From the NCBI GenBank assembly GCA_045863055.1, contig BTUW01000013.1, positions 49,261 through 113,260 of the forward strand: DNA of 64,000 nt, read 5' to 3'. Positions 35,917 through 43,464 of this stretch are shown piece after piece; the first letter of the stretch is position 1, and every line of letters begins with the position of its first letter. The position numbers were made by a program, and so were the translations under genes. The notes under the pieces are model-generated. The model was not told the origin of the DNA, made no database searches, and saw nothing but the letters and a program-made list of their open reading frames with translations. This DNA is from UTCHB3 sp008363265. Lineage in GTDB: Bacteria > Bacteroidota > Ignavibacteria > Ignavibacteriales > Ignavibacteriaceae.

Positions 35917-37155
35917 ATGAACAACATTTTTTCTGTCGTACTGAAAAAATTGATTCCTGTAAATTCATTTATTCTTATGGTTCTTTTCTTCACCCTTACG
36001 GGCTGCCAGAAGACCGCCTCAACAACACCGGTTAAAGAAGACACCGTAAAAACCGGAACAGAAGCCACAACCGTTGAAACCGGCGAAAAACTCGATCTTT
36101 CCAAGTATGACATGCGCTATGATGATATGGCCAAAATACTTGGCGGTATCGAAGTGGCGGCGACATCCAAATACTACAAACTGACCCAGGACAAGGGATG
36201 GAAGGAACACCAGAAATTCTTCGCCACAAAATGGGCAGGTCTCGAAAAAGATATTCTTGATTCAGTTGAATACTGGGCAGAAACCGAACTAAAGGATTTC
36301 GATCCCAAGGCTAAAACAGTCTTTTATCCTTTCGGCGGCCCCGACTTCCTCTTTGCTGAAAAGTTCTTCCCCAACGCGAACATCTACATACTCCAGGGTC
36401 TTGAGCCTGTCAACAAACTTCCCAACGAGATAAAGGCGACCGACGCCAGTTTAAGAGATTATCTTGATGATCTTCAGGCATCACTCAGGATCCTCACCAC
36501 CCGCGGTTACTTTATCACAAAGCAGATGAGCAGCGACCTTCAGCAGGGGATCTTCCGGGGTGTGATCCCTGTAATGTTTCTTTTCCTTGCAAGAACAGAA
36601 AACACAGTTCTGGATGTAAAATACATCACCACCAACAAGGAAGGGGACTTCCTCCTGAAAGATGAAGAACTTCTCTCAGCCGATCAGCTTAAGAACGGTG
36701 CAAAGGGTTGTGTGATTTACTTTACTGACAAGAATCAGAAAGAGGTTAAGAAACTTTACTACTTCAGCTCTGATACACAGAATGCCTCCTGGGCGAAGAG
36801 AAAGAATCTCCAGAAACTCGTGACTGATAATGGTCCGGTAATCTTCTTCACCAAAGCGGCTTCATACTTGCTTCATGGTGATGGTTTCTCGGCACTTCGT
36901 TCTTTCATCCTTGAAAATGCAAGCTATCTCGTTCAGACCGATACCGGTATCCCGGTGAAATTCCTTGAGAACGGAAAATGGGACATGACCTATTACGGTA
37001 CTTACATCAAACCGATCAGCGACTTCCCATGGGCCTACCAGACACAGCTAAAGACTATCTACGGCGATGATTCAAAGGTTAAACACATGCCTTTCGGTAT
37101 CTGCTACAGGTGGAAAAAAGAGGAGTCGAATATTATGAAGGGAATCAAGAAGTAA
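35917..37155 (+). CDS. Putative lipoprotein of unknown function
   Basis: A 412-residue protein with a lipoprotein signal (hydrophobic FILMVLFFTLTGC, lipobox LTGC) and a Thr-rich spacer. The body contains KTVFYPFGGPDFLFAEKFFP and NIYILQGLEPV early, LTTRGYFITKQM and GVIPVMFLFLART in the middle, and GPVIFFTKAASYLLH and FPWAYQTQLKTIYG near the end. I recognise no named domain. Proteins with this YPFGGPD pattern appear to be a conserved, uncharacterised envelope family. It is coupled to the permease upstream and ended by a strong terminator. Confidence 0.75.
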   Translation: MNNIFSVVLKKLIPVNSFILMVLFFTLTGCQKTASTTPVKEDTVKTGTEATTVETGEKLDLSKYDMRYDDMAKILGGIEVAATSKYYKLTQDKGWKEHQKFFATKWAGLEKDILDSVEYWAETELKDFDPKAKTVFYPFGGPDFLFAEKFFPNANIYILQGLEPVNKLPNEIKATDASLRDYLDDLQASLRILTTRGYFITKQMSSDLQQGIFRGVIPVMFLFLARTENTVLDVKYITTNKEGDFLLKDEELLSADQLKNGAKGCVIYFTDKNQKEVKKLYYFSSDTQNASWAKRKNLQKLVTDNGPVIFFTKAASYLLHGDGFSALRSFILENASYLVQTDTGIPVKFLENGKWDMTYYGTYIKPISDFPWAYQTQLKTIYGDDSKVKHMPFGICYRWKKEESNIMKGIKK

Positions 37156-37178
37156 TTATTACTTCACAAAATTAGGAA

Positions 37179-37210
37179 GGGGCCGGCATCAATTGCGGGC
37201 CCCTTTTTTA
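37179..37210 (+). terminator. Rho-independent terminator after the lipoprotein gene
   Basis: Stem GGGGCC (37179-37184) / GGCCCC (37198-37203), followed by TTTTTTATT. It ends the permease-lipoprotein transcript and lies tail to tail with the minus-strand PQQ-like gene. Confidence 0.85.
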
Positions 37211-37214
37211 TTAT

Positions 37215-38810
37215 CTAACCGAGGGCGTAAAGATAACCGTCCCTGCTTGAGCAGTAAACAGTATCATCCCAAACGATGGGTGTGGCTTCAAATGAGCCTG
37301 CAGTGAATGTATCAAGTTTTTTCAACCGTACTCCATACTCTTCTCCCGCCGCATTCTTCGCGGTTTCACCATCGCCTTTTTTTCCTTTAACAAACTCTAT
37401 CTGTATTAGGTGAAGGCCGTTGTAAGTAGGGGCAACTATCTTGTTACCACTGGTGATGATAGGTGTGGCGATCGAGGGTCCAACGTTCATTTTGGCGAGT
37501 AATTTGGGAACCGGGTATTTCTTCTTGTTCAACATATCAAGGGTGGTCTCACCTGAAAGCTCATGCTGACTGCCTACATACAGATTTCCATCTATCGCCA
37601 GTGTGATCCAGATGTCCGGATACTGCTTGTCAGGGTTGTATTCATCGTTAATGGCCACCGTGCCGATGACCCCGCCATCCCATTCAGCAACGCTTGCGTT
37701 CTTTGTGGGGAAGTACCAAACAACGGAATCCGGACCCGGTTTGGAAGGGTCAAGTTTAACCACCCCTCCCCTGCCGGGAACATACTGCTTCTCGATCGTG
37801 GCAAGGATCATATTCTCCTTGGTGACCACAGTAGACCCGTCTATATCGGAACCCGTAAAATAGTCGAAATCGATCTCCATCTTGTTGATGTCGATACCAT
37901 AGATGTGACCCGCGCCGGATGCGATAAAAACCCTGTCACCAATTCTGGCGGGGCTTGCCTCTACCACGATATTATTGCCGTGCTTGGCAGCATCGGAATC
38001 TTCATAAAGTTTGACCTTGCCGAGCACTTTGGGCTGCTTAATGCCGTCAAGAAGTGCGGCATCGCTGATTTTACTGCTTAAGAAAAAACCGTAACCGCTC
38101 TCAACCGCGTTGAAGAGCATTCCATTTCCAAGATAGAGGGGCGAACTGTCGTTATCGCGGCTGTAGCAAACCGATTTCGGGACATTGAACCGCCATAGCT
38201 CTTTACCGGTCCTGTATGAAATGGCTCTGAAGCTGGGGATGATTTTTGAGCCGGACACTGTGTTTCCGTTTCCTAGTCTGCTCCCCTGCAACAATACGAT
38301 CCTGTCCTGTTCGGGTGCAGTTTTGTCGATGTATACCGAACCCGCCCCTTTCATAATGTCGTCGTTCTTGTATTTCCAAACCTCTTTAAGGCCTGCAGCT
38401 TCAAACTTGCGAAGATACTGATCATACCCTCCGAGAACCAGCATCACTTTCCCACCTTCGAGGTAGACCGAAGGTTGCCCGGTCCAACCCGCTCCACAGA
38501 AAGATTTTCGTTTTTTGCCAACTACTGATTCAGAGCAACCAAGGCGGAACTTCGACTTTACCCGGAGTTTGCTTACATCCCCCTTTCCATAATAGCGACG
38601 GAACTCGTTACCAAGGAAAGTCGACATCATTATCTGTGTGTTGCCGTCAGTCCAGGGATCATCGCGGGGTTCCGGCTCCGGTCCTTCAACCGGTCTCTGA
38701 TCCTGGCTCTTCCCGTTATTGCATGCTGAAAGTGAAATGGTGCCTGCGCCTGTTGCTGCAAGCGCGCCCATAATTCCGAGTGCTCTGAGAAATTCTCTTC
38801 GTGTGGTCAT
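37215..38810 (-). CDS. PQQ-like beta-propeller protein with Tat and lipobox signal
   Basis: 531 residues. The N-terminus has a twin-arginine motif (TRREFLRALG) and, 20 residues on, a lipobox-like LSAC, so it may be a Tat-exported lipoprotein. The rest reads as a beta-propeller of the PQQ_2/BamB type, with blade motifs such as GKELWRFNVPKS, GAGHIYGIDINKMEIDFDY, IDGNLYVGSQ and, at the end, WDDTVYCSSRDGYLYALG. Such proteins are redox enzymes or scaffolds; the cofactor cannot be told. It lies 62 bases downstream of the symporter gene and may be the last gene of the thiamine operon, but the gap leaves this open. Confidence 0.82.
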   Translation of the reverse strand: MTTRREFLRALGIMGALAATGAGTISLSACNNGKSQDQRPVEGPEPEPRDDPWTDGNTQIMMSTFLGNEFRRYYGKGDVSKLRVKSKFRLGCSESVVGKKRKSFCGAGWTGQPSVYLEGGKVMLVLGGYDQYLRKFEAAGLKEVWKYKNDDIMKGAGSVYIDKTAPEQDRIVLLQGSRLGNGNTVSGSKIIPSFRAISYRTGKELWRFNVPKSVCYSRDNDSSPLYLGNGMLFNAVESGYGFFLSSKISDAALLDGIKQPKVLGKVKLYEDSDAAKHGNNIVVEASPARIGDRVFIASGAGHIYGIDINKMEIDFDYFTGSDIDGSTVVTKENMILATIEKQYVPGRGGVVKLDPSKPGPDSVVWYFPTKNASVAEWDGGVIGTVAINDEYNPDKQYPDIWITLAIDGNLYVGSQHELSGETTLDMLNKKKYPVPKLLAKMNVGPSIATPIITSGNKIVAPTYNGLHLIQIEFVKGKKGDGETAKNAAGEEYGVRLKKLDTFTAGSFEATPIVWDDTVYCSSRDGYLYALG

Positions 38811-38872
38811 TTTATCGGATATTTATTGAGAAATATAAACGTAATTTACAAAAGTAAGGTGAGTTAATTCTT

Positions 38873-40252
38873 CTATTTCCGCAGACGTGAGATGTAAAAG
38901 AGCGAACCGGCGGCAAGTCCGGCCATCATCGGTTCGATCTGTGCGAGATATCCTGAAGGATCAAATCCGCTCCGGATCACCAGCCACACACTTCCCGCGA
39001 CGGGAACAGAGATAACCTGCGCGAGTGTGAATCCATTGCCGAGACGTAACTTGGGGAAATAGGCTCCAAGTATAAGAAAGATAAGAGAAGGGACGAAGAG
39101 GGAGCCGATATAGTACCAAATATCAACTATCGATCTGAATCCTGCGGCAAGGGCGATCGCGATACCGGTAGAGATCATCATCCCCGTAAACGTGTAATAC
39201 TTCAACTTGAATTTTTCCGGGGCAACAACTTCTTTTACAATATCATTTGAAAAAGTCACTCCGCTCAGGAAGATGAAACTATTCAACGTGGTGTAAACCG
39301 TGGCAAAGAGTGATGCCAGAAACAGACCCCGGATACCGGCGGGCAGGTGTTCGAGAGCCAGAACCGGGAAAGCTGAAACAGGATCAACGAGTCCCGGCTG
39401 AAGTGCCCGTGAATAAAGACCCGAAGTGTTTGAAAAGAAATCGAACACAAACCAGAGCAGAATTGAGACAAGGATGCCATTACGCGCGACAGAAGGACTT
39501 TTTGCCGAGTAAACCCTCTGATGGAACCCCGGATCTGCAATTGTCCATGCCGCCACCAAATACCATACAAGCAGATAGAAAAAACTGCTTCCGCCCGTAA
39601 GTGAAAGATGATCAGCGGGCAATTTGCTTTTCAGATATTCATATCCCCCAAACTCACCTGAGAGATAAAATACGGCAGCTGCAAATCCGGCAAACATGAA
39701 GAAAAAGAGAAAAACATCGACTTTAATATTAGAGCGAAACCCGCCGATCGTCAGGTAGATTATCAGGGGCACAGGAATTATGATCATCATCAGATCAACC
39801 CGGGCTCCGAAGATTGTGGCCACGATTTGCGCCGCAGTGAGAAGATACGGTGCCGGCGAAGTGATAATAAAAACAAGTACGGATGCAACTATGGCTATTT
39901 TCCCACCGTACTCCTCTTTTATTTTTGCTGGTATTGAAAGGAGTCCGGTTTTCCTTATCCTTCCCGCAAAAACCAAAGCGAAAAGAAATGCGAAAATGTA
40001 ATAGGGCAACCCCTGCGTGAACCAGGATGATATCCCGTACCGGTATGAATACTCACCGATGCCGAGGATACCGCCGTACCAGGTACTTACATTAACCGCG
40101 ACAAAAGCAAACAGACCCATCTCGCGGCTGCTTACGATATAATCATCCTCAGAGCCTTTACTACGACTGGCTGACCAGAATCCTGTTCCGATCGTTCCCG
40201 CCAGCACTGTCCCGATGATCACCCAGTCAATTGGTGTCAAACCCGCCGCCAA
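38873..40252 (-). CDS. Sodium:solute symporter family protein, candidate thiamine transporter
   Basis: 459 residues with about 12-13 hydrophobic helices and SSS-family marks: helix 1 TPIDWVIIGTVLAGTIGTGFW, then SRSKGSEDDYIVSSREMGL, GGIxGIGEYSYRYG and, centrally, the ADPGFHQRVYSAKSP signature. The start is given as TTG 40252, overlapping the end of the pyrophosphokinase gene by 26 bases; TTG 40240 is an alternative. Position in a TPP-riboswitch operon suggests it carries thiamine or a thiamine precursor, as proposed for SSS-type ThiV proteins in comparative studies of thiamine regulons. The substrate itself is an inference. Confidence 0.87.
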   Translation of the reverse strand: MAAGLTPIDWVIIGTVLAGTIGTGFWSASRSKGSEDDYIVSSREMGLFAFVAVNVSTWYGGILGIGEYSYRYGISSWFTQGLPYYIFAFLFALVFAGRIRKTGLLSIPAKIKEEYGGKIAIVASVLVFIITSPAPYLLTAAQIVATIFGARVDLMMIIIPVPLIIYLTIGGFRSNIKVDVFLFFFMFAGFAAAVFYLSGEFGGYEYLKSKLPADHLSLTGGSSFFYLLVWYLVAAWTIADPGFHQRVYSAKSPSVARNGILVSILLWFVFDFFSNTSGLYSRALQPGLVDPVSAFPVLALEHLPAGIRGLFLASLFATVYTTLNSFIFLSGVTFSNDIVKEVVAPEKFKLKYYTFTGMMISTGIAIALAAGFRSIVDIWYYIGSLFVPSLIFLILGAYFPKLRLGNGFTLAQVISVPVAGSVWLVIRSGFDPSGYLAQIEPMMAGLAAGSLFYISRLRK

Positions 40253-40889
40253 CGATCACTTTTTCAAGTTCGCGCATCAATATCCCCCTCCCGCCCTCAA
40301 CACTGACACTGAAGAGTCCGGTTGTGGCTACGTTGCTGGTGCCGTCCCTGACCCCAAAAGGAAGACTTTCACCGTTCAAAGGATACTGCAGGCCGGAGGT
40401 GGTAAACAGTGTCTCTCTGTCGATACCGAACAGGGAAACTGTTTCACCTGCCACGCCGTTGATTGTTAAGTCTCCTGATATCACCTGCATGCAGGTTGCT
40501 TCGCTGACCACCATGATCTTGATGGCAGGATCGTACTTGACCGCGATGCCGATATTATTGAATGAATGATCAAGTCTGTCTCCCGTCGCGCCCATAAGAA
40601 CGCAACCGGTAAAGCCCCTTTCAATGGCTATCTTCAGACATTTTTCAACATCCGTATCATACTGAGATGCGATCTTTTCAATCGTGCAAACACCAGTAAA
40701 AATTGCGAGGGTGGCTCCGGTTACCGAATCAAGATCACCGGCTATCAGATCAGGAACAAGCCCCATCTCCCGGGCTGTTTCAGCACCTCCGTCAGCGCAT
40801 ATGAGAAACGGATAGCCATGCGCCCTGAAGAACTCCAGATGCTTGCTCCCGGGTGGCCGGCCGTTTGCAAGAATAATGCAACCTCTCAA
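40227..40889 (-). CDS. thiN: Thiamine pyrophosphokinase
   Basis: This enzyme makes thiamine diphosphate from thiamine and ATP, trapping imported thiamine. It has 220 residues with the family pattern: CIILANGRPP, FLICADGGAETARE, PDLIAGDLDSV (the GDxDS motif), QYDTDVEKCLKIA (the DxTDxxKA-type site) and GATGDRLDHSFNNI (G-R-D-H). The start is TTG 40889, which directly follows the stop of the receptor gene, and the 3' end overlaps the symporter gene. Its place between receptor and symporter supports a complete uptake-and-trapping operon. Confidence 0.92.
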   Translation of the reverse strand: MRGCIILANGRPPGSKHLEFFRAHGYPFLICADGGAETAREMGLVPDLIAGDLDSVTGATLAIFTGVCTIEKIASQYDTDVEKCLKIAIERGFTGCVLMGATGDRLDHSFNNIGIAVKYDPAIKIMVVSEATCMQVISGDLTINGVAGETVSLFGIDRETLFTTSGLQYPLNGESLPFGVRDGTSNVATTGLFSVSVEGGRGILMRELEKVIVGGGFDTN

Positions 40890-43286
40890 TCAGATATCCA
40901 CTTTCAGTGTTGTCATGATATTCCTGCCGGCTGCCGGGAAGAAATTGTCCCATCCGAAACCGTTCATAAGATATTTCCTGTCGAGAAGATTATTCACTTC
41001 AAATGTAAGTCTCAGTGCGGTTCCATAAAATGAATACTGCACACCCGCGGAGAGGTTCACCACACTGAAGGCGTCAACCGTCAACTCATCGAAACCGTTA
41101 CCATCGGGGTTGGTCGAGTTATCAGTGTATTGTGTCCCGGTGTGGTTAAGGTGAATTCCCGCAAAGAAGTGCTCGCCGGTAAAGTTCAAGGCGGCATTCA
41201 GTATTAACTCCGGCGCGTTGGCAATATAGTTGTCAACCCTCGAGAGTGGCTGCCCGTTTCCGTCATACTCTGTGAAGTCAACGTACCTGTTCCGGCTGAT
41301 ATTACCGTTCAGGCTGAACTGGAGCCTCCATGGAAGCCGGATAACTCCTTCAAATTCAAGACCAAGGTGGAGTGTCCTCCCTGCATTCCCAACCCTTGGC
41401 TGCCCGAAGACATCCAAACCACCTGAGGGCACGATCTCGTTCTCAAAGTTCATGTAATAGAAATTTACACTGCCGTTGAAAATGCTCGAGGCAAACCTTG
41501 TACCCAATTCAATATTAAGAAGTGTCTCCGGTTTAACGAGCGGCTCATTGAAATCATATGACCCGTCGGGTTTTCTGTTGAACTGCGGCACAACTCCCCA
41601 ACTCGCTGACTCCGCCTCATAAAGGTTCTTGAGCGGGGGTTCCCGCCGGGTAAGAGCAACTGAAGCGTAGGCAGTGACGTTATTGCTCAGGCTGTAACTT
41701 ATACCTGCCTGCGGATTTACAAAGAAGTATGGTGTGGTAAAGTCAGTACCAACGAACTTTTCATCATATAGCCGGTATTTCTGGTAGATTGTCTGAAGCT
41801 TTAGCGAGAGACCAAGGTCTTGAGTAATACTTTGCTGCAATCCGATAAAACCGGAGAAGATATCCTTGCCACCCTTGTAATCATAAAAGTGCTTGTTTCC
41901 GCCTTCACCCACAATATCAGCAGGTAAACCGGATCCAGACTCTATCCTTCCCCAATGAAGCGATCTGTGTATCCTTATCTCACCACCCGCAAGGAGTTTA
42001 CCTGAAGAGTAGCGGTATTCGATCTGAGGAAGCCAGCCGAATTGGTCGTTGTCAACAAATGCCCTCATCATGATATCAGCAGGGATGGTGATCGAGGGAT
42101 CGATACGGAAATAATCATTGGTACCGTAACTGGCGTTGAAGTCGAAGAATCCGTCACCGGACATATAGAAGAATGTGTTCTTCAGCCATAAGTCATCACC
42201 AAGCTTCAGATCGTGTACAAGTGATATTTGTGGCTGGTTCAAAACTTCCCTGTCTTGTGAAGCAGCACCGTAATTATACCTGCGAAGTTCGTCATCAGCG
42301 TTCATACTCTTACTGATGCCATAGAAAGCCAGTCCGTCCTCCTGGGGACCACCGAAAGCATTTACCGATATCGACTGCACATCGTCGAAATAAGAGGCAC
42401 TCACAAAGAATCTGTAAACCTGAGCCCACGACCACTCCCTGTAACCATCAGTCTCAACCTTTGTGCCCCGCACGCGTATCATGAACCTCTCTGCAAGGAG
42501 TCCAGAGTTGGCGCCCAGCGAGTACTTCCGGGTGTTATAACTTCCGGTGCCTACCTCAAAAGTTGCTCCCGGTTCTACAAATGGTTTGTTGGTCATCAGA
42601 TTGATGGATGCCCCGATCGAGGGGGGTCCGTAAAAAGCAAGGGCTGCCCCTCTCTGAACCTGCACATCCTCGAGAGAATTCGCCAGATCGTAGAAGTTCA
42701 ACCAATAGACCGAGTGATCCTCCGGGTCGTTTTGAGGCACACCGTTTATGAGAACCGATATCCTGCGCTGATCGAATCCCCTTATCCTGATGTAGCCGTA
42801 CCCTATCCCCGTGCCTGACTCCGAATAAAAGGATGTGGAAGGAAGAGTGTTTAGAATTGCCGGGATGTCCCGGGTTACAGAAATCCTTTCAATCTCCGCC
42901 TTTGCGAGATTCGAGTATGAGATATTGCTGTTTTTATCTCCGGCTCTCGACCCGGTTACCACTACTTCAGAAACCTCAACCGCGTCCTGTTTTAATTTTA
43001 TCGTAAAACTGCTTTTGTCACCGGTAACGCTGATCAGTTGACGTTCCGTTTTATAACCAACGTATGAGCAAATAATACGCCACTCACCCGGCGGCATGTT
43101 CTTCAGGGTGAATTTTCCATCTTCACCGGTAACCCCGGCGAACGGGAGTTCCTCAAATTTCACAACAGCTCCCCTGAGCGTGTTTCCGGTTTCCGCATCC
43201 TTCACACTGACCTCAAGAACTGATGATACTTGGGCAAATGCGATCAATGGCAAAACGATTAAAACGAGCAGTGTTTTTCTGATCAT
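40890..43286 (-). CDS. TonB-dependent receptor, predicted thiamine transporter (Omr1-like)
   Basis: This 798-residue outer-membrane receptor has a signal peptide (MIRKTLLVLIVLPLIAFAQ), a CarboxypepD_reg-like domain (EVSVKDAETGNTLRGAVVKF), a plug with the TonB-proximal EVSEVVVTGSRAG and GYGYIRIRGFDQRRISVLIN, and a barrel ending in NIMTTLKVDI. It is the first gene after a TPP riboswitch, which marks it as the outer-membrane step of thiamine uptake; TonB receptors with this regulation were named Omr1 in comparative work. The stop is followed without a gap by the start of the pyrophosphokinase gene. Confidence 0.9.
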   Translation of the reverse strand: MIRKTLLVLIVLPLIAFAQVSSVLEVSVKDAETGNTLRGAVVKFEELPFAGVTGEDGKFTLKNMPPGEWRIICSYVGYKTERQLISVTGDKSSFTIKLKQDAVEVSEVVVTGSRAGDKNSNISYSNLAKAEIERISVTRDIPAILNTLPSTSFYSESGTGIGYGYIRIRGFDQRRISVLINGVPQNDPEDHSVYWLNFYDLANSLEDVQVQRGAALAFYGPPSIGASINLMTNKPFVEPGATFEVGTGSYNTRKYSLGANSGLLAERFMIRVRGTKVETDGYREWSWAQVYRFFVSASYFDDVQSISVNAFGGPQEDGLAFYGISKSMNADDELRRYNYGAASQDREVLNQPQISLVHDLKLGDDLWLKNTFFYMSGDGFFDFNASYGTNDYFRIDPSITIPADIMMRAFVDNDQFGWLPQIEYRYSSGKLLAGGEIRIHRSLHWGRIESGSGLPADIVGEGGNKHFYDYKGGKDIFSGFIGLQQSITQDLGLSLKLQTIYQKYRLYDEKFVGTDFTTPYFFVNPQAGISYSLSNNVTAYASVALTRREPPLKNLYEAESASWGVVPQFNRKPDGSYDFNEPLVKPETLLNIELGTRFASSIFNGSVNFYYMNFENEIVPSGGLDVFGQPRVGNAGRTLHLGLEFEGVIRLPWRLQFSLNGNISRNRYVDFTEYDGNGQPLSRVDNYIANAPELILNAALNFTGEHFFAGIHLNHTGTQYTDNSTNPDGNGFDELTVDAFSVVNLSAGVQYSFYGTALRLTFEVNNLLDRKYLMNGFGWDNFFPAAGRNIMTTLKVDI

Positions 43287-43302
43287 TTTTCATTCCTTTG
43301 TA

Positions 43303-43350
43303 TTTAAAAAAGTTAAGCCGCTTTCCAGAGGGGTAGCTGAAAAGCGGCTT
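43303..43350 (-). terminator. Riboswitch expression-platform terminator
   Basis: On the minus strand AAGCCGCTTTTC pairs with GGAAAGCGGCTT (arms 43339-43350 and 43315-43326), followed by AACTTTTTTAAATA. It sits between the TPP aptamer and the receptor start, as expected for transcription attenuation when TPP is bound. Confidence 0.85.
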
Positions 43351-43357
43351 AAATCTG

Positions 43358-43424
43358 TTCCCTACGCCGGTATTACCCGGATCAGGTTCAAGGGTTTAAT
43401 CTCAGCCCGTTAAGGGCACCCCTA
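43358..43424 (-). ncRNA. TPP riboswitch (THI element)
   Basis: Read on the minus strand it has the conserved blocks of the TPP aptamer in order: GGGGTGCCC, GGGCTGAGA, ACCCTTGAACCTGATC, CGGGTAATACCGGCGTAGGGA. CUGAGA and the ACCUGAUCCGGGUAAUACCGG-type core (written here in pieces) are the pyrimidine- and pyrophosphate-binding parts. It controls the receptor-thiN-symporter operon, presumably reducing expression when TPP is plentiful through the adjoining terminator. Confidence 0.97.
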
Positions 43425-43464
43425 CATTCAACTTGCGTTGACGATCAATATGTGAAAGATACCG

